From: UMGS1002 sp964570825
GTDB lineage: Bacteria; Bacillota; Clostridia; Oscillospirales; CAG-272
DNA: 64,000 nucleotides
Assembly: GCA_964570825.1 (NCBI GenBank)
Contig: CAZMZJ010000010.1
Span: 19,447 to 83,446 of the forward strand
Reading direction: 5' to 3'
Part shown: positions 61,974 to 64,000 of the stretch, piece after piece
Numbering within the stretch: the stretch's first letter is position 1
Layout of the letters: every line of letters begins with the position of its first letter
Notes under the pieces: model-generated
What the model saw: only the letters and a program-made list of their open reading frames with translations
The model's database searches: none
Told to the model about the DNA's origin: nothing
Position numbers and translations under genes: made by a program

Positions 61974-63056
61974 TTAAGGCGTATAATTTGAAATTATATA
62001 TTCGCCTGTTGTTGTATCAACAATCAAAACATTAGGAGATATTGTATATACATCATCAACCATTTCATAAAGTAAAATGCCTATGTAATCATTATAAATC
62101 AGATTATTGGTTACAGAAATCCGAAGTCCGTATATGTTATAACCGACGTTATTACATAAAACATTAGGATCACTGCCATCTGCATTCATAATGTAAACTT
62201 TTCCATTGTAATTATTATAATAAACATCATCCTCATCAGTCGGAGATTGATATGCGATTTCCGGATTTTCAACTGATACCAGATATATAATTTTATCACC
62301 GAGTATATAATATTCGTCTAAATCTTCACAGATAACTTCCTGACTGTTATACTCCTTGTTAATTCGTATTAATTTCCGACTGTTGGCGTGTTTATAATTA
62401 TCCGCTTCTGTATAATTTTTCTCAAGTACATAATAATAACCGTCTGCATACCGCCCGGCTACTTCACATTCGCTTATTTTATTATAATCAAGATCAGTAT
62501 AAAAAGCGTTGCCAAAATCATCATACCAGCATATCTGTCCATTATCATAAGAAAGAAAATATGATAAATTTACAACATCGTCAGTTGCAAGAATATCTTT
62601 TGACTGGCTTTGCAAATCATATCTGATAAGCTCAATTTTCCGAGTATTATCTTCTATATAAAAATTCCAAAAATATATATGATTATCTGCACTATATAAC
62701 TCATTGAAATCAATCCCTTCTAATAGTATATGCACTTTATCGTTGGCTATATCGTATTGATACAAAGTATAGGATTCATCCTTATATTTTGCATAAATAA
62801 TCGTATTGTCAACAACCGCAATCGAAGGATTTATATTATAAAAAAGACATTCATCGGTATCATGGCTGCAAAGCGGATCACTGCATACCGGCATAGCAGC
62901 GCCGGTCAGCATATTGTATTTGACCAATATATTATTCCATTCTCGGTAAACATATGGATTATCCTGACTGTTATAAACTTGTTTGTCTGCATCAGTCTGA
63001 CATGATATTAATAGACAACATAAAGTTATACATATAATAGTTAAAATTCTTTTCAT
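61974..63056 (-). CDS. Putative lipoprotein with Cys/His motif, beta-propeller-like
   Basis: A 360-residue protein with a signal peptide and lipobox LLISC (Cys19), so probably anchored outside the cell. Soon after comes VCSDPLCSHDTDECLFYN, giving a CX4CXHX4C motif (Cys58, 63, His65, Cys70). The rest is made of short repeats alternating aromatic strands and turns (YTLYQYDIANDKVHILLEG, IELIRYDLQSQSKDIL, ITVNADGSDP-like YIMNADGSDPNVL), like TolB/DUF5050-type propellers. GGAGG precedes ATG 63056. A decayed paralogue lies directly downstream. I do not know the function. Confidence 0.72.
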   Translation of the reverse strand: MKRILTIICITLCCLLISCQTDADKQVYNSQDNPYVYREWNNILVKYNMLTGAAMPVCSDPLCSHDTDECLFYNINPSIAVVDNTIIYAKYKDESYTLYQYDIANDKVHILLEGIDFNELYSADNHIYFWNFYIEDNTRKIELIRYDLQSQSKDILATDDVVNLSYFLSYDNGQICWYDDFGNAFYTDLDYNKISECEVAGRYADGYYYVLEKNYTEADNYKHANSRKLIRINKEYNSQEVICEDLDEYYILGDKIIYLVSVENPEIAYQSPTDEDDVYYNNYNGKVYIMNADGSDPNVLCNNVGYNIYGLRISVTNNLIYNDYIGILLYEMVDDVYTISPNVLIVDTTTGEYIISNYTP

Positions 63057-63082
63057 AAATGACCTCCGTTATCTTTTGGACA

Positions 63083-63111
63083 TTTCCCGGATGGAAAACC
63101 CATCCGGGAAA
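63083..63111. other. 12-bp perfect inverted repeat between two secreted-protein genes
   Basis: TTTCCCGGATGG (63083-63094) with CCATCCGGGAAA (63100-63111). It may be a terminator for the 63128-63550 gene, but the U tract on that strand is only three bases, so attenuation or processing is also possible. Confidence 0.6.
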
Positions 63112-63127
63112 CAAATTGAGCTGAATA

Positions 63128-63550
63128 TTAACCAAAATTCCAAGCGCGCGAAGAACTTGCTGTATAACCTTCAACCTTGTAATAACCATATCCGGTTACC
63201 GGAGTGTTTGAAGAAGCGATATATACTGATGTACTTACATAACCATCGTCATCTGTTAAATAAGTGGTAGATGAAGGTGAATATGCATTTCTGGAATAAC
63301 CATACTGGTCAGTATATGCTATTCTTACACGTATTCCAACATCATTATTACCGGTTGTTCCTTGAGTTTCGCCATAAAGAGTATGTGGTGTATTCTGATC
63401 ATTCCATATGTAACCTGTTCCTATTTTTACACTGGATGAATTATATACCGACGCTCCTCCCATCCCATATGCAGAAACATTCATGCAACAAAGAACTGAC
63501 AGCAAAGATGCGCAGAGAAAAATGATCAATCTTTTTGTAAATATTTTCAT
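63128..63550 (-). CDS. Small secreted protein, unknown function
   Basis: A 140-residue protein with a clear signal peptide (RLIIFLCASLLSVLCCMNVSA, cut about after residue 27) and a mature part of about 113 residues rich in Tyr, Ser, Thr and Gly with no Cys. The segments VGIRVRIAYTDQYGYSRNAYS and VSTSVYIASSNTPVTGYGYYKVEGY look like a small beta-sandwich. AAAGGAAT precedes ATG 63550. The gap from 63551 to 63784 holds no convincing gene. Confidence 0.65.
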   Translation of the reverse strand: MKIFTKRLIIFLCASLLSVLCCMNVSAYGMGGASVYNSSSVKIGTGYIWNDQNTPHTLYGETQGTTGNNDVGIRVRIAYTDQYGYSRNAYSPSSTTYLTDDDGYVSTSVYIASSNTPVTGYGYYKVEGYTASSSRAWNFG

Positions 63551-63784
63551 TTTATATTCCTTTCTTTTGTATACCGGAAATTTAGAACTTTGATGCTATC
63601 CGGAATTTTACATTAGCGTTGTTTGCTTTTGGCAGAACATTGTTCGCGGTGCTGTGGAAAGTGTATTTATTCAATTAGCTCTTCTCCACTGCATTTATCC
63701 TCAGCTGCTACTGACGTCTTTCGCTCGCTTCGGATTTACTTGGGTACTTTATATATAACTCACGTCTCAGTATATCAAGTAATA

Positions 63785-64000
63785 TCAGGGGCAAGTCTTA
63801 TATGTGGTTTGAGTTTCCGATTCCACTAAATCATCTCTGTACGCTGTTAAATCGAATACAGCTTTGTACTGTACCCCGCTGATACAGGAAAATATCCGGT
63901 AATAACTAATGAGGTGCTTGTTGAACTACCAGACCATTGATTTACATAAACCCATTGGCTGCTCACATACTTATAAAACGTAACAGTCCCCTCCATGCTT
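63785..64000 (-). pseudogene. Frameshifted secreted-protein fragment at right edge
   Basis: Read leftward from the edge, one frame gives EGTVTFYKYVSSQWVYVNQW and LVITGYFPVSAG, then hits a stop at 63847. The neighbouring frame continues naturally as VQYKAVFDLTAYRDDLVES to a stop at 63785. One missing base near the GGGG at about 63875 would join them. The sequence resembles small secreted beta-sandwich proteins like the gene at 63128-63550. Its start is beyond the window. Confidence 0.5.

Noticed and set aside
1..64000. CRISPR arrays, rRNA, tRNA, insertion sequences, phage genes
   Set aside because: I read the gaps on both strands and saw no regular repeat-spacer pattern, cloverleaf, transposase or integrase. 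I could not run tRNAscan or a covariance search, so a small RNA gene could have been missed.

Overview
The window looks like a contiguous piece of chromosome from an endospore-forming Clostridium-class Firmicute of moderate GC content. The evidence is a dense set of sporulation genes (pro-SigK, SpoVAD/SpoVAE, YabP/YabQ, a SpoVB-like flippase, dipicolinate synthase DpaA/DpaB, a CwlD-like amidase), strong GGAGG-type ribosome binding sites, consensus SigA promoters, an anaerobe-type 2-oxoacid:ferredoxin oxidoreductase, a PPi-type phosphofructokinase and the HemZ/MtaD/RqcP/MazG gene neighbourhood. I cannot name a genus. I saw no rRNA, tRNA, CRISPR array, transposase or phage gene.

Layout. 1-10 kb: a PPi-phosphofructokinase cut by the left edge, sigK, spoVAE-spoVAD, an aldose epimerase, uridine phosphorylase, an amidase, asd, plsY, a Thr-rich lipoprotein and a GNAT enzyme. 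10-17.5 kb: ispE, an AI-2E family exporter, then htpG, a PheA-like divergent protein, a TSCPD protein and a phosphosugar mutase, all in one direction. 17.5-22 kb: a leftward block syntenic with the Bacillus yabM-yabN-yabO-yabP-yabQ-divIC region plus HU. 22-35.4 kb: a leftward run of housekeeping genes (mtaD, nucleoside kinase, hemZ, dtd, relA, recJ, rseC-like, FAD oxidoreductase, cdaR, cdaA). 35.6-41 kb: a rightward P-loop ATPase and a complete four-subunit VOR/KOR operon, then an iron alcohol dehydrogenase and araD. 41-48 kb: pncB, then L-rhamnose isomerase with a very large GH106-like glycosidase, and a VTT membrane protein. 48-58.5 kb: lysA-dapF, dpaA-dpaB, comEC, a GDPD, an acyl carrier protein, a CwlD-like amidase and radA.

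The last 5.5 kb (58.5-64 kb) differ sharply. They are AT-richer towards the end, all genes lie on the minus strand, and the genes are broken: an ABC-type permease whose 3' half is lost exactly at the radA stop codon, a frameshifted lipoprotein pseudogene, an intact paralogue of it, a small secreted protein, and another frameshifted secreted protein at the right edge. This is an accessory, decaying region, or possibly an assembly join at 58.5 kb.

Functional links: dpaA/B, spoVA, sigK, yabP/Q and the CwlD-like amidase all serve late spore development (DPA synthesis and uptake, cortex). asd, dapF and lysA are all steps of the DAP/lysine pathway, which also feeds DPA synthesis. rhaA and the GH106-like enzyme, with araD nearby, point to use of rhamnose- and arabinose-containing plant glycans. 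CdaA/CdaR (c-di-AMP) and RelA ((p)ppGpp) provide nucleotide second messengers. No clearly new multi-gene system stands out. The best leads are the PheA-like protein after htpG, the Cys/His 'DPLC' lipoprotein pair, a possibly structured rhaA leader, a ComEC with a degenerate metallohydrolase site, and the radA/permease junction.
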